DNA from: Buttiauxella gaviniae ATCC 51604
GTDB lineage: Bacteria; Pseudomonadota; Gammaproteobacteria; Enterobacterales; Enterobacteriaceae
Assembly (NCBI RefSeq): GCF_001654835.1
Contig: NZ_LXEP01000026.1
Span: 124,001-188,000, forward strand
Direction: 5' to 3'
DNA: 64,000 bases
How positions within the stretch are numbered: position 1 is the stretch's first letter; the number at the start of each line of letters is the position of its first letter. The notes under the pieces are model-generated. The model ran no database searches and was not told the origin of the DNA. It saw only the letters and a program-made list of their open reading frames with translations. Made by a program: the position numbers and the translations under genes. Of the stretch, positions 19,415-28,070 are shown in pieces.

Positions 19415-19426
19415 TTGTAGCTACAA
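19415..19426. promoter_or_regulatory. Antitoxin operator palindrome
   Basis: TTGTAGCTACAA is a perfect 12-bp palindrome 28 bp upstream of the antitoxin start codon, where RelB/DinJ-type autoregulators bind. AT-rich promoter-like sequence lies beside it. Confidence 0.55.
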
Positions 19427-19623
19427 AATGAATATATTCAATTGCCACAAAACAGGTATCTCTGGCTGCTAATTCAAGCAGGCAGTCATATTCTATAAAT
19501 TCCCAGCTTGCCACCAACCGCCTGATCACCAGCATGCGGCACTCCTCGCAGGAAAAGTTTTTATATTGCCAGTAGTGCAGAATTCCTGGTCTCGCCTTCC
19601 ACCCCGATCACAAAACCAAAAGT

Positions 19624-19647
19624 TCATTATTACTCTAAGGCTAATGA
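19624..19647. promoter_or_regulatory. Candidate MdcR site upstream of mdcA
   Basis: TCATTA-N12-TAATGA is an inverted repeat ~100 bp upstream of mdcA and the only clear dyad in the 356-bp gap between the antitoxin and mdcA. Fits a LysR-type activator site. No gene is seen elsewhere in 19388-19743. Confidence 0.45.
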
Positions 19648-19743
19648 TTGTTCCCCGAGCTTAATTGATGGTCTAACCAGTGAGGCGCACAATTTAACCA
19701 AGCTAAAGCAAATCAGAATGATTGGCTGAATCAGGAGGTTAAA

Positions 19744-21399
19744 ATGACGGCTTTCCAAAAGCCAGCACGCCAGTGGAACACACGCCGCACTGAGAAACTG
19801 CGTCGTATGGCTTCCATCAACGTGCAGGGCAAGGTGCTTCCAACCGAAGATCTTGTCGATATGCTGGAAAAACTGATCGCTCCCGGCGATCGCGTGGTGC
19901 TTGAAGGCAATAACCAAAAACAGGCGGATTTCCTTTCCCGCATGTTGGCTGAAGTTAGCCCATCCAAAGTTCACGACCTGCATATGATTATGCCGAGCGT
20001 CGGGCGTAGCGAACACCTTGATATTTTTGAAAAAGGTATCGCCCGCAAGCTAGATTTCTCCTTCTCTGGTACCCAGAGCCTGCGTATTTCGCAGCTGCTT
20101 GAAGACGGTCAGTTAGAGATTGGTGCCATTCATACCTACATCGAACTCTATTCCCGTTTGTATGTGGATCTCGCGCCAAACGTGGCACTGATTGCCGGTT
20201 TTAAAGCTGACCGCAAAGGTAACTTGTATACCGGCGCCAGCACCGAAGACACGCCAGCACTGGTTGAAGCGGCGGCATTCCACGACGGTATTGTTATCGC
20301 TCAGGTTAACGAACTGGTTGATGACGAATGTGATTTACCGCGTGTCGATATTCCAGGCTCGTGGATTGATTACGTGGTGGTGGCTGACAAGCCGTTCTTT
20401 ATCGAACCGCTGTTTACCCGCGACCCGCGTCTTATCAAGCAAGAACACATCCTGATGGCGATGATGGCGATTAAAGGCATCTACGCTGAACACCAGGTGC
20501 AATCGCTCAACCACGGTATCGGCTTTAACACCGCCGCCATCGAACTGCTGCTGCCAACCTACGGCGAACAGCTCGGTCTGAAAGGCAAAATCTGTAAACA
20601 CTGGACGCTGAACCCGCACCCAACGCTTATCCCTGCTATCGAAAGTGGCTGGGTTGAAACCGTGCACTGCTTCGGTGGCGAGCTGGGTATGGAAGAGTAC
20701 GTGCGCGCTCGCCCGGATGTGTTCTTTACCGGTGCTGATGGCTCGATGCGCTCCAACCGTGCGTTCTGCCAGTTAGCAGGCCAATACGCAGTGGACATGT
20801 TCATCGGCTCCACATTGCAGGTTGATGGCTATGCCAACTCCTCAACCGTGACGCGCGGTCGTCTTTCCGGTTTCGGCGGTGCGCCAAACATGGGCCATGA
20901 CCCACACGGTCGTCGCCATGCAACGGCTGCATGGCTTGCGATGCAGGCCCAACCAGATCTGATGCAGCGCGGCCGTAAGCTCGTTGTTCAGATGGTCGAA
21001 ACCTTCCAGGCTGGTGTTAAACCAACGTTCGTGGAAAAACTCGACGCAGTTGAAGTGGCTAAATCCTCCGGTATGCCGCTGGCTCCGGTGATGATTTACG
21101 GCGACGACGTGACTCACGTGCTGACCGAAGAAGGTATCGCGTATCTGTATCGTGCTGAAAGCATGGAAGAGCGCCGCGCTATGGTGGCATCCGTTGCAGG
21201 TATCACTGATATCGGTCTGGGCGTGGATGCTAAACGCGTTGCTGCATTGCGCCAAAGCGGCAAAGTGGTCTTCCCGGAAGACATGGGCATTCGTCGCACC
21301 GACGCAACCCGTTCTCTGTTGGCTGCCGGCAGCGTGGCGGACTTAGTGGAATGGTCTGACGGTCTATATAACCCACCTGCGAAATTCCGGAGCTGGTAA
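19744..21399 (+). CDS. mdcA: Malonate decarboxylase alpha subunit (acetyl-S-ACP:malonate ACP transferase)
   Basis: A 551-residue CoA-transferase-like subunit. It exchanges the acetyl group on the MdcC carrier for malonate, giving malonyl-S-ACP. The start at 19744 follows a near-perfect CAGGAGG. Conserved stretches include LTEEGIAYLYRAESMEERRAMVASVAG near the C-terminus and GGAPNMGHDPHGRRH in the middle. Length and order match the Klebsiella mdc operon. Its stop overlaps the mdcB start (TAATG). Confidence 0.95.
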   Translation: MTAFQKPARQWNTRRTEKLRRMASINVQGKVLPTEDLVDMLEKLIAPGDRVVLEGNNQKQADFLSRMLAEVSPSKVHDLHMIMPSVGRSEHLDIFEKGIARKLDFSFSGTQSLRISQLLEDGQLEIGAIHTYIELYSRLYVDLAPNVALIAGFKADRKGNLYTGASTEDTPALVEAAAFHDGIVIAQVNELVDDECDLPRVDIPGSWIDYVVVADKPFFIEPLFTRDPRLIKQEHILMAMMAIKGIYAEHQVQSLNHGIGFNTAAIELLLPTYGEQLGLKGKICKHWTLNPHPTLIPAIESGWVETVHCFGGELGMEEYVRARPDVFFTGADGSMRSNRAFCQLAGQYAVDMFIGSTLQVDGYANSSTVTRGRLSGFGGAPNMGHDPHGRRHATAAWLAMQAQPDLMQRGRKLVVQMVETFQAGVKPTFVEKLDAVEVAKSSGMPLAPVMIYGDDVTHVLTEEGIAYLYRAESMEERRAMVASVAGITDIGLGVDAKRVAALRQSGKVVFPEDMGIRRTDATRSLLAAGSVADLVEWSDGLYNPPAKFRSW

Positions 21400-22283
21400 T
21401 GAAACTACAGCCACAGATTGGGAGTGAAGGCAGCGCTGCATGGCTTGCAAGGGTTGCCACCCAAAGCTTGATCACAGAAGCACGCTTAAGCCCGAAACCT
21501 GGTCTTGTGGACAGTCGGGGAAGTGGTGCACATCATGACCTGACGCTGGAATTGATGGAGCGCTCTGCGCACAGCCTTTCCCCGACGTTTCATGCTCTGG
21601 CATTGCAAAGCTGGCAGCGCCCGGCAGACATCGCTCTGCGCCAACTCGTCGGCCGTTTAGGTCGTGAAGGTGAGGCGCAGATGATGGCAGCTACAGGCGG
21701 AGTGAATACTCACCGGGGCGCCATCTGGGCACTCGGTTTGTTGGTCAGCGCTGCTGCGATGCACGGTCTTGAAGGCCGCAGTGAAGAGATTGCGGCAACT
21801 GCCGCAAAACTCGCCAGTCTACCAGACAGTTCAGCACCAAAAGTTTTCAGTAAGGGGTTGCTCGCGACACGGCGTTATAGCGTTCCCGGTGCTCGCGAAG
21901 AAGCGCAACTTGGCTTCCCGCACATCATGCAACTGGCGTTGCCGCAACTGCGCCGCAGCCGTTTGCAGGGTGCCACGGAACAGCAGGCTCGCCTTGATGC
22001 GCTGATGGCCATCATGACGACTCTTAGCGATACCTGCGTGCTTTCACGTGCCGGGCTTGAAGGGCTGGAAACCATGCAAAGCGGTGCGCGTAGCGTGCTG
22101 GTAGCAGGTGGCACAGCTCAGGTTGAAGGCCGTGCAGCACTTGCCTGGCTTGATGAGCAGATGCTGGCACTCAATGCCTCACCAGGTGGAGCCGCAGATT
22201 TGCTGGCCGCCACGCTGCTGATTGACCGTATCGCCTGCGACGACGCGACGCTTACCCCATTACCGCAACATTCACACTTTTAA
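21399..22283 (+). CDS. mdcB: Triphosphoribosyl-dephospho-CoA synthase
   Basis: 294 residues of the CitG/MdcB family. It makes 2'-(5''-triphosphoribosyl)-3'-dephospho-CoA from dephospho-CoA and ATP, the precursor of the MdcC prosthetic group. Visible family motifs are ARLSPKPGLVDSRGSGAHHDL near residue 30, a GGVNTHRGAIWALGLL segment and the later TLSDTCVLSRAG. It overlaps the end of mdcA by one base, so translation is coupled. Confidence 0.93.
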   Translation: MKLQPQIGSEGSAAWLARVATQSLITEARLSPKPGLVDSRGSGAHHDLTLELMERSAHSLSPTFHALALQSWQRPADIALRQLVGRLGREGEAQMMAATGGVNTHRGAIWALGLLVSAAAMHGLEGRSEEIAATAAKLASLPDSSAPKVFSKGLLATRRYSVPGAREEAQLGFPHIMQLALPQLRRSRLQGATEQQARLDALMAIMTTLSDTCVLSRAGLEGLETMQSGARSVLVAGGTAQVEGRAALAWLDEQMLALNASPGGAADLLAATLLIDRIACDDATLTPLPQHSHF

Positions 22284-22292
22284 GAGGGTGTT

Positions 22293-22592
22293 ATGGAACA
22301 CATTACATTGTCATTTCCGGCAACTCGTACCGTTAGCGGCAAAGCGCTGGCGGGTGTAGTTGGCTCCGGTGATATGGAAGTCCTGTTTACTGCGGCTCAA
22401 AGCGAGACGCTGACTATCGACATCACCACGTCTATTGATAACAGCGAGCAACGCTGGCAGGCGCTGTTCGAACGCCTTGGCGCATTGTCCAGCCTGCCTG
22501 CCGGTCAGATGCAGATCCACGACTTTGGCGCGACGCCAGGTGTGGCTCGTATCCGCATAGAACAAGTTTTTGAAGAGGTGACTCATGCGTAA
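22293..22592 (+). CDS. mdcC: Malonate decarboxylase acyl carrier protein (delta subunit)
   Basis: 99 residues. This small acyl carrier bears the phosphoribosyl-dephospho-CoA arm on a serine; Ser25 in GVVGSGDMEVLF is the likely attachment residue by analogy with Klebsiella MdcC. The start follows AAGAGGG. Its last codons overlap mdcD by eight bases. Confidence 0.93.
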   Translation: MEHITLSFPATRTVSGKALAGVVGSGDMEVLFTAAQSETLTIDITTSIDNSEQRWQALFERLGALSSLPAGQMQIHDFGATPGVARIRIEQVFEEVTHA

Positions 22593-23418
22593 CGACAGCA
22601 GCTTTATCGAACTCAAAGCGCGTGAACGTGCGCGTTTGCTGCTTGATGACGGCAGTTTCCGCGAATTGCTCGATCCGTTCGAAGGCATTGTGTCCCCGTG
22701 GTTAGAAGCTCAGGGCATCGTTGTGCAGTCAGACGACGGCATGGTTGTTGCCAAAGGCACCATTAATGGCGGCCCGGCGGTAGTGATTGCTATCGAAGGC
22801 GCTTTCCAGGGCGGCAGCATGGGCGAAGTATCCGGTGCGAAAATGGCCGCGGCCCTTGAACTGGCAGCGGAAGATAACCGTAACGGCATTCCGACTCAGG
22901 CCGTTTTGTGCCTCGAAACCGGTGGTGTGCGCTTACAGGAAGCAAACCTTGGCCTCGCAGCGATTGCCGATATTCACGCAGCCATTGTAGACCTGCGCCG
23001 TTATACGCCAGTTATCGGCGTGGTGGCAGGAACCGTAGGTTGCTTCGGCGGGATGTCTATCGCTGCCGCACTTTGCAGCTACCTGATTGTGACGCGTGAA
23101 GCGCGCCTTGGCCTGAACGGCCCACAGGTTATCGAACAAGAAGCGGGTATCGACGAATACGATTCACGTAACCGTCCGTTTATCTGGAGCATGACCGGTG
23201 GTGAAGTTCGCTTTGAGAGCGGTCTGGTGGAAGCGCTGGTAGGTGATGGCGTTAACGCGGTTAAACAAGCGGTGAACGAAGCTCTCGCCAAAGGTGTTCC
23301 GGCTAAGCATCGTACCGATAACTATGACTGGTATCTCGATCGCCTGAACAATTTCGACACCACTAAACAGGCTGATTCCGAACAGATTAAGCAGCTTTTT
23401 GGGGAGAAACGCGCATGA
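22585..23418 (+). CDS. mdcD: Malonate decarboxylase beta subunit
   Basis: 277 residues of the crotonase/carboxyltransferase fold. With MdcE it decarboxylates malonyl-S-ACP to acetyl-S-ACP. The oxyanion-hole glycine stretches EGAFQGGSMGEVSGAKMA and GVVAGTVGCFGGMSIAAAL are visible. The enzyme is the soluble, biotin-independent type: no biotin carrier or sodium-pump subunit is encoded nearby. It overlaps mdcE by four bases (ATGA). Confidence 0.94.
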   Translation: MRNDSSFIELKARERARLLLDDGSFRELLDPFEGIVSPWLEAQGIVVQSDDGMVVAKGTINGGPAVVIAIEGAFQGGSMGEVSGAKMAAALELAAEDNRNGIPTQAVLCLETGGVRLQEANLGLAAIADIHAAIVDLRRYTPVIGVVAGTVGCFGGMSIAAALCSYLIVTREARLGLNGPQVIEQEAGIDEYDSRNRPFIWSMTGGEVRFESGLVEALVGDGVNAVKQAVNEALAKGVPAKHRTDNYDWYLDRLNNFDTTKQADSEQIKQLFGEKRA

Positions 23419-24215
23419 GCCAGAAACTGAATCGCGCCGCCATTTGGTTGGACAAATTGACTTCAAACGCACCGCGTATGGCTGGCCTTTGCCCGTCTGT
23501 GCAAGTGGTTGATGGCGCTGTTGATGGCCAGGCTGCACGTTTTATCGCAGTCGTGCCAGATGAAAGCAACCACTACCCGCGCGCGAAAGGCGGTGAAGTC
23601 GGTCTGCTCGAAGGCTGGACGCTGGCGAAAGTCGTAAGCGAAACCATCGCTGAAGATGCTGAAAAGTCAGAGAAACGCGCCATTGTGGCGGTTATCGACG
23701 TACCGAGCCAGGCTTATGGCCGTCGCGAAGAAGCGTTTGGTATCCACCAGGCATTAGCGGGGGCCGCAGCGGCCTACGCCAATGCACGTCTGGCAGGTCA
23801 CCCGGTTGTTGGCCTGATTGTTGGCAAAGCGATGTCCGGTGCATTCCTGGCACACGGCTACCAGGCTAACCGCCTGATTGCGTTCAACGATTCCGGCGTG
23901 ATGATCCACGCAATGGGCAAAGAGTCTGCGGCACGCATCACCTTGCGTACCGTTGAGGCGCTGGAAAAACTGGCGGCGACCATCCCTCCGATGGCGTACG
24001 ACATCAGCAACTACGAAACCCTCGGGTTGTTATCCGCGTTACTTGATATCGCGAACCCTGAAGCGCCAGAAGCAGGCGATATGGGCAAAGTGAATGAAGC
24101 GCTGGCTACCGCAGTCCGCGAAGCTCGCACGGATAACACGCTGAAAAACCGACTGAATGCGAAAAATCGCCACAGTTCGGCACTGGTTCGTGAGCGTATG
24201 CGCGCGGCCTGGTAA
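23415..24215 (+). CDS. mdcE: Malonate decarboxylase gamma subunit
   Basis: 266 residues, second carboxyltransferase-fold subunit. It carries GLIVGKAMSGAFLAHGYQANRLIAF, an oxyanion-hole-type segment, and HAMGKESAARIT. It pairs with MdcD in the decarboxylating complex. A 138-bp gap with an 8-bp hairpin (24258-24278) then separates the enzyme genes from mdcF. Confidence 0.93.
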   Translation: MSQKLNRAAIWLDKLTSNAPRMAGLCPSVQVVDGAVDGQAARFIAVVPDESNHYPRAKGGEVGLLEGWTLAKVVSETIAEDAEKSEKRAIVAVIDVPSQAYGRREEAFGIHQALAGAAAAYANARLAGHPVVGLIVGKAMSGAFLAHGYQANRLIAFNDSGVMIHAMGKESAARITLRTVEALEKLAATIPPMAYDISNYETLGLLSALLDIANPEAPEAGDMGKVNEALATAVREARTDNTLKNRLNAKNRHSSALVRERMRAAW

Positions 24216-24257
24216 ATCACCAATGTATTACAGACAGACCTGCCAGACAGTCAATAA

Positions 24258-24278
24258 TGGGCACACTTGATGTGCCCA
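24258..24278 (+). other. Intercistronic hairpin between mdcE and mdcF
   Basis: TGGGCACA CTTGA TGTGCCCA, a perfect 8-bp stem followed by ACTAAAAAATAA rather than a U run. It may stabilise the mdcA-E message or reduce read-through into the transporter and cofactor genes. Confidence 0.45.
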
Positions 24279-24353
24279 ACTAAAAAATAACCGTCTGAAA
24301 AATAATAACTATCGCGAACGTGCTTGAATTCTTTTTTAACTACAGGTGAAGTT

Positions 24354-25313
24354 ATGACTTACGTGATCGTTCATGCTCTTGCTCCTATTTTTGTCATCAT
24401 GCTGCTCGGCTTTTTCGCCGGCAAAGCAAAGATGGTCGATAACAAAAATGTTTCCCTGCTCAATATCTTTGTCATGGATTTCGCCCTGCCTGCTGCGCTG
24501 TTTAGCGCAACGGTTCAGACCCCTTGGGAAGGTATCGTTAAACAGTCACCAATGAGTGTGGTGCTGGTTCTGGCGATGTGGATCACCTACGCTGCCATCT
24601 ATTTCATGGCGACCAAAGTATTCAAAAAATCGCCACAAGATGCGGCGGTACTGACGCTGACCGTAGCACTGCCAAACTATGCTGCACTTGGCCTGCCAAT
24701 TCTGGGTAGCGTGCTGGGTGAAGGCCCATCAACGTCGCTGTCTGTTGCGGTCTCTATCGCCTGCGGTTCCGTACTGATGACACCGTTCTGCCTGATGATT
24801 CTGGAGCGTGAAAAAGCGCGTGCTGCTGGCGAAGCTGCTGGTTCAACACTGGCGATGCTGCCTGTTCTGATGTGGCGTTCACTGAAAAAGCCAATCGTCT
24901 GGGGCCCGCTGCTGGGTGTGATTCTGTCAGCAATCGGCATTCGTATGCCTGACTTGCTGCTGTCGTCTATCAAACCATTAGGCATGTCAGCAACGGCTGC
25001 GGCACTGTTCCTGACCGGTGTGATCCTTTCTGCCCGTAAGCTGAAAATCAACACCGTGGTTTGCACCGCGACTATCACCAAACTGCTGATTCAGCCATTC
25101 ATCGCCTGGGGTATCGTGATGGCGTTGGGTCTGAGCGGCCCGATTGCTATCACCGCGATCCTGATGATTGCACTGTCTGCGGGTTTCTTCGGCGTGGTGT
25201 TCGGCAACCGTTTCGGTGTGCAGTCCCCGGATGCAGAGGCAGTATTGCTGCTTAGCTCCGTGCTCTCTATCCTGTCTTTACCGCTGTTTATCTCTCTGAC
25301 TTCAGGAATGTAA
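24354..25313 (+). CDS. mdcF: MdcF, malonate transporter (auxin-efflux-carrier family)
   Basis: 319 residues, about ten hydrophobic segments, AEC/BART-type. It starts MTYVIVHALAPIF with CAGGTGAAG upstream; a start ten codons earlier would add a hydrophilic tail lacking in the family. In Klebsiella the equivalent gene lies at the same place and its product is taken to be the malonate carrier. A separate TRAP transporter lies beyond mdcR. Confidence 0.88.
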   Translation: MTYVIVHALAPIFVIMLLGFFAGKAKMVDNKNVSLLNIFVMDFALPAALFSATVQTPWEGIVKQSPMSVVLVLAMWITYAAIYFMATKVFKKSPQDAAVLTLTVALPNYAALGLPILGSVLGEGPSTSLSVAVSIACGSVLMTPFCLMILEREKARAAGEAAGSTLAMLPVLMWRSLKKPIVWGPLLGVILSAIGIRMPDLLLSSIKPLGMSATAAALFLTGVILSARKLKINTVVCTATITKLLIQPFIAWGIVMALGLSGPIAITAILMIALSAGFFGVVFGNRFGVQSPDAEAVLLLSSVLSILSLPLFISLTSGM

Positions 25314-25316
25314 AAC

Positions 25317-25931
25317 ATGAACACACCACGCCCACACGACTTGCTCTGGCTTAGCGAAAGCAACGCGCTTGAAGGCGTGAGTGAAGAGTGGGTTGCAAGC
25401 CAGTGGCGGCCAGCTCTGCCAGTGGTGGTGCGGCGTGATGTGAATCATGAAGGGCGCATTCCGGTAGGTGTTCGTGGAATGCGCCGCGACCAGCGTGCAG
25501 CCGGTTGGGTGAATGCCGCAAAGATTAAACGCGTCGTTTCCCCAGAATCACTGGCTGCACGCGAACTCTTAGTCAAATCCCCGTTTGTTTCAATGCCGCC
25601 TGTTCAGGGGGCTATTCAATTGGCACTGCGAGAGTGGCCTTGGGTTTGGGGCATTACCGGCAGTGTTGGTTATGCGCTGGCAACGGAAGTTCCGGTGCTG
25701 CATGCGGATAGCGATCTCGATTTAATCATTCGTTGCCCTGAGCCTGTCGAGCACAAATTGCTGCTCGAATGGCAGCAGGTTATCGGCCAATTATTGTGCC
25801 GCGCCGATACGCAAATCGAAACGCCGCAGGGTGCGTTTGCGCTGGCAGAATGGCTGCGTGACGGACGTGTGTTGTTGAAAGCAAGCAGCGGGCCGCAGTT
25901 AGTTAGTGACCCATGGATGCAAAAGGGATAA
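25317..25931 (+). CDS. mdcG: Phosphoribosyl-dephospho-CoA transferase
   Basis: 204 residues. MdcG transfers the phosphoribosyl-dephospho-CoA group made by MdcB to the MdcC serine, giving holo-ACP. The nucleotidyltransferase-type G-S-V-G-Y...D-S-D-L-D-L motif is visible around residues 120-140 (ITGSVGYALAT, HADSDLDLIIR). It begins three bases after the mdcF stop. Confidence 0.92.
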   Translation: MNTPRPHDLLWLSESNALEGVSEEWVASQWRPALPVVVRRDVNHEGRIPVGVRGMRRDQRAAGWVNAAKIKRVVSPESLAARELLVKSPFVSMPPVQGAIQLALREWPWVWGITGSVGYALATEVPVLHADSDLDLIIRCPEPVEHKLLLEWQQVIGQLLCRADTQIETPQGAFALAEWLRDGRVLLKASSGPQLVSDPWMQKG

Positions 25932-25933
25932 GC

Positions 25934-26842
25934 ATGAAAATTCTCTTCACCTTTCCCGGGCAGGGAACACAACGTGCTGGCATGTTGCAGGCATTACCGC
26001 AAGATGGCGACATTTTAGCGCGAGTTCGCACAGTTTTAGGCGATGAAACCGACTCGCTTGATACCCCTGAATCCCTGAAGCATACCCGTGCAGTCCAACT
26101 CTGCTTGCTGATTGCAGGCGTTGCGTGGGCACAAGAACTTGAGAATAACGGCGTGCCGCCAGATATGGTCTGCGGGCTATCCATTGGTGCTTTTCCGGCG
26201 GCGGTTGTCGCAGGGGCGTTAGGTTTTGAAGATGCGCTGCGTTTAGTGGCATTGCGTGGTGATTTAATGGAGCAGGCGTACCCGCAAGGTTATGGCCTGA
26301 CTGCAATCACCGGCCTGCAATTGAGCCAGGTCGAGCGGCTGGTGGAAGGTAGCGGAACGTTTATCGCTAATATTAACGCCGAGCAGCAAATCGTGATTGC
26401 CGGGCGCGATGACGAAATGGCTGCCGTGGCGCATAAAGCGCTGGCATCGGGTGCGCAAAAAGCGAAACAGCTGGCGGTTAGCGTACCGTCGCACTGCGAA
26501 TTACTGCGTGAGCCGGCACTCAAACTGCAACAGGCTTTTGCCGATGTGACACTTTCGCGCGCCCGTTGTACTTACCTTAGCGGCAGCACCGCGCGCGTGC
26601 TATGGCAACCGGAACAGATCGCAGATGATCTGGCGCTAAATATGTCGCGCACCGTGCGCTGGCGCGATGCGATGATCGCCGCTAACGAACGCGATGTTCG
26701 TCTGGCAATCGAAATGCCGCCGGGAAGTGTGCTGACAGGTTTGACCCGCCAGGCATTCCGCGAAGGGGATATGTTGTGCCGTGAGCAAAGCAATGTAGCC
26801 TTGATTCAACGTCTTGCCGAGCGCGTTAAAGCGGCGCGTTAG
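25934..26842 (+). CDS. mdcH: MdcH, malonyl-CoA:ACP transacylase
   Basis: 302 residues of the FabD family. It loads the initial malonyl group from malonyl-CoA onto MdcC so that the cycle can start. The nucleophile elbow is GLSIGAF with Ser83. FPGQGTQRAGM at the N-terminus is the usual acyltransferase opening. ATG at 25934 has AAAGGGAT upstream; an upstream ATG at 25913 lies within mdcG. Its 3' end overlaps the convergent mdcR by 17 bp. Confidence 0.93.
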   Translation: MKILFTFPGQGTQRAGMLQALPQDGDILARVRTVLGDETDSLDTPESLKHTRAVQLCLLIAGVAWAQELENNGVPPDMVCGLSIGAFPAAVVAGALGFEDALRLVALRGDLMEQAYPQGYGLTAITGLQLSQVERLVEGSGTFIANINAEQQIVIAGRDDEMAAVAHKALASGAQKAKQLAVSVPSHCELLREPALKLQQAFADVTLSRARCTYLSGSTARVLWQPEQIADDLALNMSRTVRWRDAMIAANERDVRLAIEMPPGSVLTGLTRQAFREGDMLCREQSNVALIQRLAERVKAAR

Positions 26843-27764
26843 GCGTATCTATAAACGAACGGGCGTACATGCGCCCTTCGGCGGCGAGCGCCAGCAAGTT
26901 TGGATCGAGTTCGCGGTTTCGGGCAAAGACAATCGCGATGGACTGCTGCATTTGATACGGCTCGGCAAGTTTGAGCAACTGCACCGAATTTTCATACACT
27001 TTCTTCATACGTCCCGGCATTAACGCCAGCCCCACACCCGCCTGCACCAGGCTTATCATCGAGAAAATATCGTTCACTCGCGTAACAATTTCTGGCTCAA
27101 AACCGGCAATGTGAAACGCTTCCTGGAAACCGTTGTAGGTGGCAAAACCTTCTGCGAGCGAAACAAACTTCTCATCACGATAATCACGTAAATCTGCCAG
27201 CTTGCTGGTATCGAGCGGGAAAGAAGAGGTCGCCGCGAGGAAAATATCGTCATGAAAAAGTGGGAGTACTTCAAGGCGGTTACGGTCTATTTCGCTTTCC
27301 GAAATAGAAATCAGAATTGCGTCGAGTACGCCGTCTTCGAGCATGTTGAGTAGCATTTGGTTGGAGCCCATGGTCAGGTCCATCTCCAGCTCAGGGCGAC
27401 GCAGTTTCATCCCCATAATCAGGCGCGGAACGGTTTCGAGCGTCAACGAATAGAGCGTACCGATGCGCAATCGTCCTTGCCCAACCCCCGCTGCCTGGCG
27501 CGTTTCTGCAATACCCCGTGCCATCAATGCCACCGCTTCCTGGCTGTGTTCTAGCAGAGTGTAAGCCGACGGCAGTGGCACAAGGTTGCGGCCTTTATGG
27601 ATAAACAGCGGGCAGCGCACGCCTTCTTCAAGCGTATGCAACGCGCGATGGACGCTTACACCACTAATACCGAGTGTTTCAGCGGTACGGGCGATATTCC
27701 CCTTTTCCATAAACGCCATAAAAATCTCGAGTTTACGGAAGGTGATTTCTGCATCTATTTTCAT
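26826..27764 (-). CDS. mdcR: MdcR, LysR-family regulator of malonate genes
   Basis: A 312-residue LysR-type regulator. The winged HTH is at residues ~5-65 (ITFRKLEIFMAFMEKGNIARTAETLGISGVSVHRALHTLEE), followed by a two-lobed effector domain. The start MKIDAEITFRKL matches Klebsiella MdcR; twelve more in-frame codons upstream are probably not used. Convergent with mdcH and divergent from the TRAP genes, so it could control both. The 306-bp gap to the TRAP operon holds the dyads listed separately. Confidence 0.9.
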   Translation of the reverse strand: MKIDAEITFRKLEIFMAFMEKGNIARTAETLGISGVSVHRALHTLEEGVRCPLFIHKGRNLVPLPSAYTLLEHSQEAVALMARGIAETRQAAGVGQGRLRIGTLYSLTLETVPRLIMGMKLRRPELEMDLTMGSNQMLLNMLEDGVLDAILISISESEIDRNRLEVLPLFHDDIFLAATSSFPLDTSKLADLRDYRDEKFVSLAEGFATYNGFQEAFHIAGFEPEIVTRVNDIFSMISLVQAGVGLALMPGRMKKVYENSVQLLKLAEPYQMQQSIAIVFARNRELDPNLLALAAEGRMYARSFIDTPNAPL

Positions 27765-27899
27765 TAAGTTTCCGAATGTTTCACCCAGCGAGATTGCCAT
27801 AAAGTACCCTAAAACCGTTGCTGCTTCACTGACTCAGATCTTGTCTGTGCTCGCCTTGTTTCTGGCAGCCGCCATTTATCCTTCCGAAAATAGTTCATT

Positions 27900-27911
27900 A
27901 ATCGTACGATT
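27900..27911. promoter_or_regulatory. 12-bp palindrome in the mdcR-TRAP intergenic region
   Basis: AATCGTACGATT is a perfect palindrome 136 bp upstream of mdcR. TTCATTA precedes it, echoing the TCATTA arm upstream of mdcA. Possible MdcR autoregulatory site. Confidence 0.35.
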
Positions 27912-28015
27912 TTTGAGCGTAAAATTCTGCAATTTTGAGATCTCATCAGCAAAATGAATCAAAAGTTCTTTTTAAATAAAATAACGTTTCATTCTTCGTG
28001 GGTTTGGTGTGTAAA

Positions 28016-28050
28016 TGATTTCCAAACGGAATAATACCGAACCGAAATCA
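28016..28050. promoter_or_regulatory. Inverted repeat upstream of the TRAP operon
   Basis: TGATTTC at 28016-28022 and GAAATCA at 28044-28050, with ACGGAA and CCGAAC between them, directly before the ribosome-binding site of the TRAP binding-protein gene. Likely operator, or a hairpin in the leader. Confidence 0.35.
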
Positions 28051-28070
28051 TGGATAAGGGAGTCTGAAGG

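Noticed and set aside
24258-24278. Terminator ending the mdc operon after mdcE
   Set aside because: There is no U tract and mdcF, mdcG and mdcH follow on the same strand as in other mdc operons; better seen as an intercistronic hairpin.
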